Shown in pieces: positions 55,884-63,614 of a DNA stretch of 64,000 bases (position 1 is the stretch's first letter; every line of letters starts with the position of its first letter). Both the position numbers and the translations under genes were made by a program. The notes beneath the pieces were generated by a model. That model worked only from the letters and a program-made list of their open reading frames with translations. It did not search any database and had not been told where the DNA came from. The stretch is taken from contig NZ_LR733265.1 of the NCBI RefSeq assembly GCF_902506495.1, positions 1,072,867 to 1,136,866 of the forward strand, given 5' to 3'. The stretch comes from Pseudomonas sp. 8O. GTDB taxonomy: Bacteria > Pseudomonadota > Gammaproteobacteria > Pseudomonadales > Pseudomonadaceae.

Positions 55884-56567
55884 TCATGCCGGCGGCGCTT
55901 TCGGCGTGGCGACCTGGTCACGCAGGTACACCGGCTGCGCCTGATCAGCGGGCACCGCCTCGCCACGCGCCCAGGCAAAGCGGGCCAGGCTCAGCAGGTC
56001 TTCGGCATGTGGCAGCATGCTGCCATCCATGCTCGTTGGCGTGAGGGCGATACGCGCGGCGAAGGTGCCCCAACCGGTGCCGGCGCCGAACCACTCGCCC
56101 TCGCTGCCACGCGGCGCCTCGGCTTGCTCCGGCGGCAACACTGCCTCCTGACCGAGCAGACGCATCTCGCCAGCCTCGGCGCGGTAGCAGCCCCAATAGA
56201 CTTCGTCCATGCGTGCATCGATGGCAGCTGCGACCTGGGTCGCGCCCTGCTCACGCAGCGCACGCTGAGCCAACACGGCGAGATTGGAGACCGGCAGCAC
56301 CGGTCGATCCAGGGCAAAGGCCAACCCCTGCACCACGCCGATAGCGATGCGCACACCAGTGAATGCACCAGGGCCACGGCCGAAGGCGATGGCATCCAGC
56401 GCCGATGCGGCGATACCCGCCTCTCCCAGCAGTTGCTGAATCATCGGCAACAGGCGCTGCGCGTGCATGCGCGGGGCGACTTCGTAGTGGCTGAGCACGC
56501 GACCATCGTGCAGCAGCGCGACGGAGCAGGCTTCGGTAGCGGTATCGAGGGCCAGGAGAGTGGTCAT
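55884..56567 (-). CDS. tsaB: tRNA threonylcarbamoyladenosine biosynthesis protein TsaB
   Basis: TsaB forms a complex with TsaD and TsaE to make the t6A modification at tRNA position 37. The 227-residue product has the ASKHA fold start (LLALDTATEACSVALLHDGR), HAQRLLPMIQQLLGEAGI, AFGRGPGAFTGVRIAIGVVQ and a C-terminal tail ending in PVYLRDQVATPKAPPA. It lies 110 bases beyond the structured element at 56678 and the phosphatase gene. The order tsaB-adk-ppc matches PA3685-PA3687, with the phosphatase inserted. Confidence 0.95.
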   Translation of the reverse strand: MTTLLALDTATEACSVALLHDGRVLSHYEVAPRMHAQRLLPMIQQLLGEAGIAASALDAIAFGRGPGAFTGVRIAIGVVQGLAFALDRPVLPVSNLAVLAQRALREQGATQVAAAIDARMDEVYWGCYRAEAGEMRLLGQEAVLPPEQAEAPRGSEGEWFGAGTGWGTFAARIALTPTSMDGSMLPHAEDLLSLARFAWARGEAVPADQAQPVYLRDQVATPKAPPA

Positions 56568-56677
56568 TGCATTCGGACAGCTGAAGAAAAAGAGCCGGCA
56601 TTAGACCGGCTCGACAACATTTTTTCCAGCGCCATGACGGCGCCTGACTTGCGCAGAGCGACCGACGGGCGCCCTTA

Positions 56678-56943
56678 GAGCCTGCTCAAAGTCTCGCGAG
56701 CTAGAGCAATGCAAGGCGCAACGACCAACGGGAGTAACAGCCGAAGGCTGGCCCGAAGGGTGAGCGCCAGCGAATCAAACAGGCGAGGAACGGTCGGAGT
56801 CGCGGGCGACTGTACTTTTGTACATGAGCATTACTCGCTGCGCTCGCCCTGCGGGCCGTCCTGCGGACGTTCAGTGACAAGTCACTGTCCGAGCCTGTTT
56901 TTAACGCGGCAGGGCCGACGCGCAGCAGACTTTGAACAGGCTC
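56678..56943. repeat. Nested-hairpin MITE-like element, copy 2
   Basis: Terminal inverted repeats of 17 bases (GAGCCTGCTCAAAGTCT and AGACTTTGAACAGGCTC, one mismatch) bound 266 bases and are flanked by TTA on both sides. Inside are the stem AAACAGGC/GCCTGTTT, the hairpins TGTAC-TTTT-GTACA and CAGTGAC-AA-GTCACTG, and segments shared with copy 1 at 34771. The right TTA is the stop codon (TAA) of the acid phosphatase gene. No protein-coding sequence is inside. It could be a non-autonomous transposon or a structured RNA end. Confidence 0.8.
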
Positions 56944-57705
56944 TTACCAGGGCTCGACCACCGGCTCGGCATCCCAGCCTTTGAGCGGCGCCTTGGACCA
57001 GGTGCCGTAGCCGGCATTGGGGAACACGATCCACTCGACGCCCCACTTGTCCGACTCTTCGGCAACGGTATTGCGCTGTGCGTCGAGCGGTGTCTTGCGG
57101 AAGCGTGCGTCGAAATCATGCAGCGTGTCACCCAGCAGCAGGATGATCTGATGATCGGCGCTGACGATGGCGCGGCGCTCGACCTTGGGCGGCCCGAGCA
57201 GCAGCACGCTCTCCTCCGACACCTGCGGCAGACCCAGCTTGCTCAGCGTGGCCAGGGTGTACTTCTTCTGCTCGTCGGCGCGGTCGGAGATGTAGCGGAT
57301 GGTCACGCCGAGCGTGTCGGCGTGCTCGAGGAATTTCTTCGCACCTGGGATCAGCACGGGAGTGCCGTCACGCTCCCACGGCAGCCAGGTGTCCCAGGCG
57401 TCGTACTGGTGACAGTTGGCCAGATCGCGCGCCAGCAGGGCGCTGTTGTCGATCACGGTTTCATCGAGATCGGTGACGATAGCCAGCTTCGATGGATCCT
57501 TCGCCGCCGCCACAGCCTTGTCGAGTTTCTCCGTGGCGATGTTGTAGGCCTGCAACTGCAACGCCTGGATTTCCGCGGACTGCTGCTGAAAGCGCAAGCC
57601 CATGGTGAATTCGGCGACGGAACAATTCGTCGCGGTGTCGGCAAATGCCGGCGGAGTGGCCAGCAGCGATACCGCAAGGCCCAGCCAGATGCGTTTCTCG
57701 GTCAT
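56944..57705 (-). CDS. HAD acid phosphatase/5'-nucleotidase, lipoprotein e(P4)-like
   Basis: A 253-residue periplasmic phosphatase. A signal peptide ends near PAFADT (about 23); there is no lipobox, unlike the Haemophilus e(P4) lipoprotein. The HAD nucleophile motif is AIVTDLDETVIDNSALL (Asp at about 79 and 81), with SDRADEQKKYTLATLSKLGL and ILLLGDTLHDFDARF as the later HAD motifs. It should remove phosphate from nucleotides or other monoesters. The gene is between tsaB and adk and is not part of the usual tsaB-adk-ppc row. Its stop codon touches the structured element. Confidence 0.92.
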   Translation of the reverse strand: MTEKRIWLGLAVSLLATPPAFADTATNCSVAEFTMGLRFQQQSAEIQALQLQAYNIATEKLDKAVAAAKDPSKLAIVTDLDETVIDNSALLARDLANCHQYDAWDTWLPWERDGTPVLIPGAKKFLEHADTLGVTIRYISDRADEQKKYTLATLSKLGLPQVSEESVLLLGPPKVERRAIVSADHQIILLLGDTLHDFDARFRKTPLDAQRNTVAEESDKWGVEWIVFPNAGYGTWSKAPLKGWDAEPVVEPW

Positions 57706-57836
57706 TGAATGCCCTCTTCCTTATAGGTTATCGACACGCCCCGACGCAGGCCGGAGGCTGCATCGTCGATACTAGCCGGCACACGTTGCGCGGCCATGCT
57801 TGAGAGCGACCTGAACGTATCAGGTTCCATAAACGA

Positions 57837-57860
57837 ACAAGGCCCCTTGCGGGGCCTTGT
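57837..57860 (-). terminator. adk terminator
   Basis: ACAAGGCCCC, TTGC, GGGGCCTTGT form a strong stem 25 bases after the adk stop. A weak T-rich tract follows on the minus strand. Confidence 0.8.
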
Positions 57861-57885
57861 CATGATGACAGCTGGAGATCTGAAC

Positions 57886-58533
57886 TCAGTCCAGAGCCGC
57901 CAGAGTCTTCGCGGTGATCTCTTCGACGCTGCCGACACCCGGAATATGGCTGTATTTCGGGGTACCGGATGCAGCGGAGAGTTTCTGATAGAAGTCCACC
58001 AGCGGCTTGGTCTGCGAGTGGTAGACGGACAGGCGATGACGCACGGTTTCTTCCTTGTCGTCTTCGCGCTGAACCAGCTCTTCACCGCTGATGTCGTCCT
58101 TGCCGGCAACCTTTGGCGGGTTGTACTCGGTGTGGTAGACGCGGCCGGAAGCCGGGTGAACACGGCGGCCAGACAGACGCTTGACGATCTCCTCGTCTTC
58201 CACGGCGATTTCAACCACGTGATCCAGAGCGACGCCAGCATCACGCAGCGCTTCGGCCTGCGGAATGGTGCGCGGGAAACCATCGAACAAAAAGCCATTG
58301 GCACAGTCGGCCTGAGCGATGCGCTCCTTGACCAGATTGATGATCAGGTCGTCGGAGACCAGACCACCAGCGTCCATCACGCTCTTGGCCTTCAGACCAA
58401 GCTCGGTGCCAGCCTTGACCGCAGCACGCAGCATGTCGCCAGTGGAGATTTGCGGAATGCCGAATTTCTCGGTGATGTAGCGAGCCTGGGTACCTTTGCC
58501 GGCACCGGGCGCCCCCAGCAGAATCACGCGCAT
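57886..58533 (-). CDS. adk: Adenylate kinase
   Basis: Adk interconverts ATP plus AMP and two ADP. The 215-residue product has the P-loop RVILLGAPGAGKGTQARYIT, the AMP-binding region (ISTGDMLRAAVKAGTELG), the DGFPRT motif (FLFDGFPRTIPQAEAL) and the long LID form (SGRRVHPASGRVYHTEYNPP) without zinc cysteines. GAGGAG lies seven bases before the chosen ATG (58531-58533); a start five codons earlier is unsupported. Confidence 0.98.
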   Translation of the reverse strand: MRVILLGAPGAGKGTQARYITEKFGIPQISTGDMLRAAVKAGTELGLKAKSVMDAGGLVSDDLIINLVKERIAQADCANGFLFDGFPRTIPQAEALRDAGVALDHVVEIAVEDEEIVKRLSGRRVHPASGRVYHTEYNPPKVAGKDDISGEELVQREDDKEETVRHRLSVYHSQTKPLVDFYQKLSAASGTPKYSHIPGVGSVEEITAKTLAALD

Positions 58534-58756
58534 CGATGTGCTCCTCAAGAGTTATGTAGTAATCGGTCGGACTCGCCTCGTGGGGCCAATCTCTTGAATG
58601 TAGTGCGGCAGCCGTAGCGGCCAAAAGGCTGCTCAAGATACACAGCGCACCCCAGGCGCACAAGCCGCCAAAAGTCGGATAAAAACCCTCCTCCCGGCGG
58701 CCTGGACCTGCTTCGCGGCGCAGGTCAGGCAGTTGTCCACCAGTGCCCGCTGCCCT

Positions 58757-61393
58757 TCACCCCGTGTTGCGCAAGCCCGCTGCAATACCGGCAACGCTGA
58801 CCAGCAAGGCCTGTTCGAGAGGGCTCTCCGGCGCCTGTTCACGTTGCCGGCAGCGCGCCAGCAGCTCAGCCTGCAACAGGTGCAGCGGGTCTAGGTAGGT
58901 GTTGCGCACGCTGATCGATTCCAGGGTTTCCGGGTTGTGCGCGAGCAAACGCGACTGACCGGTCAGTTCCAGCACGGCAGCACACGCCTGCGACAATAGG
59001 TCGCGTAACTGCGCCCCCAGCGCCTGCAGCGCCGGTTCGACCAGACGCTCGTCATAGAGGGCGGCAATACTGGCGTCTGCCTTGGTCAGGACCATCTCCA
59101 GCATGTCGATGCGCGTACGGAAGAACGGCCATTGCTCGCGCATGCTTTTCAGTAGCTCAGCATCACCGCCTTGCAGGGCTTGCCCCAATGCCTGCTCCCA
59201 GCCGAGCCAAGCCGGCAGCATCAGACGCGTCTGTGTCCAGGCGAAGATCCACGGGATCGCCCGCAAGCTCTCAACGCCGCCTTCGCGCCGCTTGGCCGGA
59301 CGACTGCCCAGCGGCAAGCGCCCGAGCTCCTGCTCCGGCGTGGCCTGGCGGAAATATTCGACGAACTGTGGATGCTCGCGCACCACCCCGCGATAGGCCT
59401 TCACCCCGACATCGGCAAGGCAATCCATCATCGCCCGCCAGCTCGGTTCCGGCGCCGGTGGCGGCAGCAGCGTGGCTTCCAGCACTGCTGCGAGATAGAG
59501 ATTGAGGTTCTGCTCGGCGATATCCGGGAGACCGAACTTGAAGCGGATCATTTCCCCCTGCTCGGTGGTGCGGAAACGCCCCGCCACCGAGCCGGGCGGT
59601 TGCGACAGGATGGCCGCGTGAGCAGGGCCACCACCACGGCCAACGGTGCCACCGCGACCGTGGAACAGCAGCAGTTCGACCTGATGCTCGCGACACAGAC
59701 GCACCAATTCCTCCTGGGCACGGTACTGCGCCCAGGCTGCGGCGGTTGTACCGGCGTCCTTGGCCGAATCGGAATAACCGATCATCACTTCCTGCGGGCC
59801 ATGCAGGCGCGCGCGATAGCCGGGCAACCCCAGCAGGCGGTCGATCACCGGCCCGGCATGATCCAGATCGGTCAGGGTTTCGAAAAGTGGCACCACCCGT
59901 ATCGGTCGGCGCAACCCGGCCTCTTTCAGCAGCAGTTGCACGGCCAGCACGTCGGAGGCGGCACCGGCCATGGAAATCACGTAGGAGCCCAGCGATGCGG
60001 CAGGAGCTGCGGCCACCTCACGGCAAGTCGCCAGCACTTCGGCAGTATCGGCCGAAGGGCGATAGTCGCTTGGCAGCAGTGGCCGGCGGTTTTCCAGCTC
60101 GCGCTGGAGGAAGCTCAGGCGCGTCTCCTCGTCCCATTCGGCGTAGCGACCGAGGCCCAGGTAATCGGTGATTTCCGACATCGCCGCAGCGTGCCTGGCG
60201 GAATCCTGGCGAACATCGAGGCGGACCAGAAACAGGCCGAAAGTGGCTGCTCGACGCAGGCAATCGAGCAGCGGACCATCGGCGATGACGCCCATACCGC
60301 AGGCATGCAGCGACTGGTAGCAGAGCTGCAGCGGCGCCAGCAGATCATGGTTGTCACGTAACACTGCAGCACTGGGCGCCACCTCGGCAGTGAGCGCCTG
60401 CTGCGCCCAGCTGCGCGTTTCGCGCAGACGCTCACGAAGCTGCTTGAGCAATGCGCGGTAGGGTTCGACACTGTCGCCTACCTGCGCACGCAGTTCGTCA
60501 CTGGCCTGCTGCATGGACAGCTCCGCAGCCAGATTGTCGATGTCGCGCAGATAGAGATCGGCGGCCATCCAGCGCGCCAGCAGCAATACCTCGCGGGTCA
60601 CGCGCGCGGTGACATTGGGGTTGCCGTCACGGTCGCCGCCCATCCACGAGGCGAAACGAATCGGCGCGGCCTCCAACGGCAGGCGCAGGCCGGTGGCAGC
60701 CTGCAGGCTCTGATCGGCGCGGCGCAGGAACTGCGGCACAGCCTGCCACAGCGAATGCTCGATGACGGCGAAGCCCCATTTGGCCTCGTCCACCGGACTG
60801 GGCCGGCTGCGGCGGATTTCTTCGGTGTGCCAGGCCTCGGCGATCAGCCGCTGCAGGCGCTGGGCAATACGTTCACGTTCTGTTGGCAACAGATCGCTGT
60901 GATCCAGTGCCGTCAGTTGCGCGGCGATGGCATCGTATTTCTGGATCAAAGTACGTCGCGCCACTTCGGTCGGGTGCGCAGTCAGCACAAGTTCGATGTC
61001 CAGGCGCCCCAGCTGGCGCGCCAGTTCATCGCTGCCCTGCCCGGCGGCGAGCAGGCGTTCGAGCAGCTCGTCGAGCACGCGCAATTCGAACGGCTCGGGC
61101 TCACCGGCACGGCGGCGACGCACGCGATGCTGCTGCTCGGCGATGTTGGCCAGGTTGAGAAACTGATTGAAGGCCCGTGCCACTGGTAACAGTTCGTCGT
61201 CACCCAAGTCCCCCAGGGTGCTGGTCAACTGCTCGGCACCCGCGGCAGAGCCACGACGACCGGCCTTGGCCGACTTGCGTATGCGTTCGATCTTGTCGAG
61301 AAACTCGTCGCCCAATTGGGTGCTGATGGTATGCCCGAGCAGTTCGCCGAGCAGGTGCACCTCTTCACGCAGGCGCGCATCGATTTCCGCCAT
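58757..61393 (-). CDS. ppc: Phosphoenolpyruvate carboxylase
   Basis: Ppc makes oxaloacetate from phosphoenolpyruvate and bicarbonate to refill the citric-acid cycle. The 878-residue length equals that of the P. aeruginosa enzyme. Motifs: catalytic His region VLTAHPTEVARRTL, the Arg/Gly loop LLLFHGRGGTVGRGGGPAHA, GYSDSAKDAGTTAAAWAQYR, and the conserved C-terminal LRNTG. AAGGAG precedes the ATG at 61391-61393; longer in-frame readings upstream are not coding-like. The 223-base gap to adk shows no gene. Confidence 0.98.
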   Translation of the reverse strand: MAEIDARLREEVHLLGELLGHTISTQLGDEFLDKIERIRKSAKAGRRGSAAGAEQLTSTLGDLGDDELLPVARAFNQFLNLANIAEQQHRVRRRRAGEPEPFELRVLDELLERLLAAGQGSDELARQLGRLDIELVLTAHPTEVARRTLIQKYDAIAAQLTALDHSDLLPTERERIAQRLQRLIAEAWHTEEIRRSRPSPVDEAKWGFAVIEHSLWQAVPQFLRRADQSLQAATGLRLPLEAAPIRFASWMGGDRDGNPNVTARVTREVLLLARWMAADLYLRDIDNLAAELSMQQASDELRAQVGDSVEPYRALLKQLRERLRETRSWAQQALTAEVAPSAAVLRDNHDLLAPLQLCYQSLHACGMGVIADGPLLDCLRRAATFGLFLVRLDVRQDSARHAAAMSEITDYLGLGRYAEWDEETRLSFLQRELENRRPLLPSDYRPSADTAEVLATCREVAAAPAASLGSYVISMAGAASDVLAVQLLLKEAGLRRPIRVVPLFETLTDLDHAGPVIDRLLGLPGYRARLHGPQEVMIGYSDSAKDAGTTAAAWAQYRAQEELVRLCREHQVELLLFHGRGGTVGRGGGPAHAAILSQPPGSVAGRFRTTEQGEMIRFKFGLPDIAEQNLNLYLAAVLEATLLPPPAPEPSWRAMMDCLADVGVKAYRGVVREHPQFVEYFRQATPEQELGRLPLGSRPAKRREGGVESLRAIPWIFAWTQTRLMLPAWLGWEQALGQALQGGDAELLKSMREQWPFFRTRIDMLEMVLTKADASIAALYDERLVEPALQALGAQLRDLLSQACAAVLELTGQSRLLAHNPETLESISVRNTYLDPLHLLQAELLARCRQREQAPESPLEQALLVSVAGIAAGLRNTG

Positions 61394-61560
61394 GTCGCAC
61401 TCCTTATCCTGTTCAGTGTCAACAGAGTGCACAGCACGCCAACTTCTTACAAGGGTGCGACGCGTACCCAGGCAGGCATGCGTGCTGGGACTAGGCTTAC
61501 TGACAGGGGCAGTGGATGCGCTAGCCGGCATCAGCTGCGCCACCCGTGAGGAGTGACGAC

Positions 61561-61905
61561 ATGAGAATTCGCGAACTGGCAAAACACTGGGAACAGAATG
61601 CCAAGGGGCACCTGACCCCAACCCGTTATCACATTCACCTGGATGTCGAGTCGGCCGCTCGCCTGGCGGCGCTCACCGAGATGTACCCCAAGCACCACAG
61701 CGAGGAACTGCTAGGCGAGCTGATCGGTGCGGCGCTTGAGGAACTCGAGGCCAGCCTGCCCTATGTGCGCGGCAGCAAGGTCGTGGCACTGGACGAACAA
61801 GGCGACCCGCTCTACGAGGATATAGGGCCAACACCGCGCTTTCTGGCGCTGTCGCGCAAATACCTGCGTGAGCTCAGTGAAATGGGCAAGGATACGAGCC
61901 ACTGA
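61561..61905 (+). CDS. Conserved hypothetical protein, 114 residues
   Basis: A 114-residue mixed-charge soluble protein: RIRELAKHWEQNAKGHLTPT, RYHIHLDVESAARLAALTEM, the conserved middle YPKHHSEELLGELIGAALEE, and LEASLPYVRGSKVVALDEQG. No named domain is recognised; the helical middle part could be a DNA- or protein-binding motif but nothing shows which. Start chosen at 61561 with GGAG about eight bases upstream. It is divergent from ppc, as PA3688 is in P. aeruginosa (from memory). Confidence 0.8.
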   Translation: MRIRELAKHWEQNAKGHLTPTRYHIHLDVESAARLAALTEMYPKHHSEELLGELIGAALEELEASLPYVRGSKVVALDEQGDPLYEDIGPTPRFLALSRKYLRELSEMGKDTSH

Positions 61906-61953
61906 TGTTGGAAAGGCGCTCGCTCGTTCGATATATCGTTCAAATTCGCTTGC

Positions 61954-62021
61954 TTAGAGCCTGAACGTCGAATATCCAAGCTGCTTAACGCAACAGCGAC
62001 AGCGAACCTGGACGTTCCAGG
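61954..62021. repeat. Possible remnant of the nested-hairpin element, copy 3
   Basis: TTAGAGCCTGAACGTC (61954-61969) and GACGTTCCAGG (62011-62021) form imperfect outer arms. Between them is CTTAACGCAACAGCGACAGCG, echoing the conserved TTTTTAACGC-GCAGGGCCGACGCG of copies 1 and 2. The core is otherwise missing. It lies 49 bases after a gene stop. Confidence 0.45.
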
Positions 62022-62190
62022 GGCGCCTTTGTCGCGCCCGCCACCAGCCTGCCAACAGCTCAAAACCCAGTATCCATAATGGATTGAGGTTTCCTGACGA
62101 ACCTCACCGCCCGCTTCAAGGGCTACCAGAGCAGCGATTAACTGACTGATCGGTCATCAAAAAAATCATGAGCTAACTGTCTTTTTTTCT

Positions 62191-62218
62191 GAACCATTCG
62201 AAAAACGAGCGGGTCCCA
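62191..62218 (+). promoter_or_regulatory. Possible AlgU (sigma-22) promoter of the lptF operon
   Basis: GAACCA (62191) and TCCCA (62214) are 17 bases apart, near the AlgU consensus GAACTT-N16/17-TCnnA. LptF of P. aeruginosa is reported to depend on AlgU. The 416-base gap 61906-62321 also holds the remnant repeat and a TGACTGATCGGTCA palindrome; no gene is visible. Confidence 0.35.
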
Positions 62219-62321
62219 ACTGCAGGCCATCGTGGCACGCCAATATCGCCAAGACCCTTGGTAGACGAGCAGCACGATGGACCAATTGCCACGGATATCG
62301 TCGTTCATAGGAGTGTTTCAA

Positions 62322-62735
62322 ATGGAGTTAGCCGCCATGAAGACCCATACCGAGAAAGCCCCACGCAGCCGCCTGCACGGGATCAAACTGACCGCCCTGG
62401 CACTGGGTAGCAGCCTGGTACTCGCTGGCTGTGCGGGTAACCCGCCCAGCGAACAATACGCCGTGACGCAGTCTGCCGTGAACTCGGCAATCAGCGCAGG
62501 CGGTACCGAGTTTGCCGCCGTGGAAATGAAGTCCGCGCAGGACAAGCTCAAAGAAGCCGAACTGGCCATGCATGAGGAAGAGTACGAGAAGGCCCGCCGC
62601 CTGGCTGAACAGGCTGAGTGGGACGCCCGACTCGCCGAGCGCAAGGCCCAGGCCGCCAAAGCCGAGCAGGCACTGCAAGACGCCCGTCAGGGTGTTCAGG
62701 AACTGCGTGAGGAAGGCATGCGTAACGCTCAGTGA
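62322..62735 (+). CDS. DUF4398-domain lipoprotein
   Basis: A 137-residue lipoprotein. The signal ends with lipobox LVLAGC (Cys about 31), then GNPPSEQYAVTQSAVNSAIS and a long charged alpha helix (AQDKLKEAELAMHEEEYEKA; ERKAQAAKAEQALQDARQGV) typical of DUF4398. The ATG at 62322 has AGGAG eight bases before it; a second ATG at 62337 (MKTHTEK) is also possible. It precedes lptF with a 47-base gap and is probably co-transcribed, as PA3691-PA3692. A spacer or scaffold role in the periplasm is inference. Confidence 0.85.
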   Translation: MELAAMKTHTEKAPRSRLHGIKLTALALGSSLVLAGCAGNPPSEQYAVTQSAVNSAISAGGTEFAAVEMKSAQDKLKEAELAMHEEEYEKARRLAEQAEWDARLAERKAQAAKAEQALQDARQGVQELREEGMRNAQ

Positions 62736-62782
62736 GCGCCATGCACCCCACCCATTCGCTGACAGATCAAAGGATGAACGCC

Positions 62783-63568
62783 ATGCGTAAACACGTGATG
62801 ATCCCCGCCCTTCTTGCCCTGAGCGTCGGCCTGGCCGCTTGCTCGCACCAGCCCAATGCCAACCTGGAGTCGGCGCGTAGCAACTTCTCCTCCCTGCAGA
62901 GCGATCCGCAGGCGAGCAAGGTCGCAGCGCTGGAAACCAAGGAAGCCCAGGAATGGCTGAACAAGGCCGACAAGGCCTACATGGAAGAGGAAGACGAGAA
63001 GAAGGTCGACCAACTGGCCTACCTGACCAACAAGCGCGTCGAGGTGGCCAAGCAGACCATCGTCCTGCGCAATGCCGAAGCCGAGCTGAAGAATTCCTCG
63101 GCGCAGCGCGCCCAGGCCCTGCTCGATGCTCGCGATGCGCAAATCCGCAAGCTGCAGAACAGCCTCAACGCCAAGCAGACCGAACGCGGCACGCTGGTGA
63201 CCTTCGGTGACGTCCTGTTCGACTTCAACAAGGCCGAACTCAAGAGCAGCGCACTGCCCAACGTCACCCAACTGGCGCGCTTCCTCCAGGAAAACCCGGA
63301 GCGTCAGGTGATCGTCGAGGGTTATACCGACAGCGTCGGCTCGGCCAGCTACAACCAGGGCCTGTCCGAACGTCGCGCCGAGTCCGTACGTCGCGCACTG
63401 ATTCGCGCTGGCGTGGAGCCGACGCGCATCGTCGCCCAGGGTTATGGCAAGGAGTATCCGGTCGCGGACAACTCCAGTGACTCCGGTCGCGCACAGAACC
63501 GTCGTGTGGAGGTGACCATCTCCAACGACAACCAGCCGGTCGCTCCGCGTTCGGCTACCGGCGCCTGA
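62783..63568 (+). CDS. lptF: OmpA-family outer-membrane lipoprotein LptF
   Basis: A 261-residue lipoprotein (same length as P. aeruginosa LptF). The lipobox is GLAAC (Cys20). A DUF4398 helical region (about 25-110) leads to an OmpA-like peptidoglycan-binding domain (about 135-250): VTFGDVLFDFNKAELKSSAL, VIVEGYTDSVGSASYNQGLS, ERRAESVRRALIRAGVEPTR and GRAQNRRVEVTISN. It should tie the outer membrane to the wall and aid stress survival. I chose the ATG at 62783, eight bases after AAAGGA; the ATG nine bases earlier overlaps that site. Confidence 0.95.
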   Translation: MRKHVMIPALLALSVGLAACSHQPNANLESARSNFSSLQSDPQASKVAALETKEAQEWLNKADKAYMEEEDEKKVDQLAYLTNKRVEVAKQTIVLRNAEAELKNSSAQRAQALLDARDAQIRKLQNSLNAKQTERGTLVTFGDVLFDFNKAELKSSALPNVTQLARFLQENPERQVIVEGYTDSVGSASYNQGLSERRAESVRRALIRAGVEPTRIVAQGYGKEYPVADNSSDSGRAQNRRVEVTISNDNQPVAPRSATGA

Positions 63569-63584
63569 CAGCCAGCCGGAATGA

Positions 63585-63614
63585 AGAAACCCGCCTGATG
63601 GCGGGTTTCTTTTT
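63585..63614 (+). terminator. lptF terminator
   Basis: AGAAACCCGCC, TGATG, GGCGGGTTTCT and a T-run, 16 bases after the lptF stop. Confidence 0.92.
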
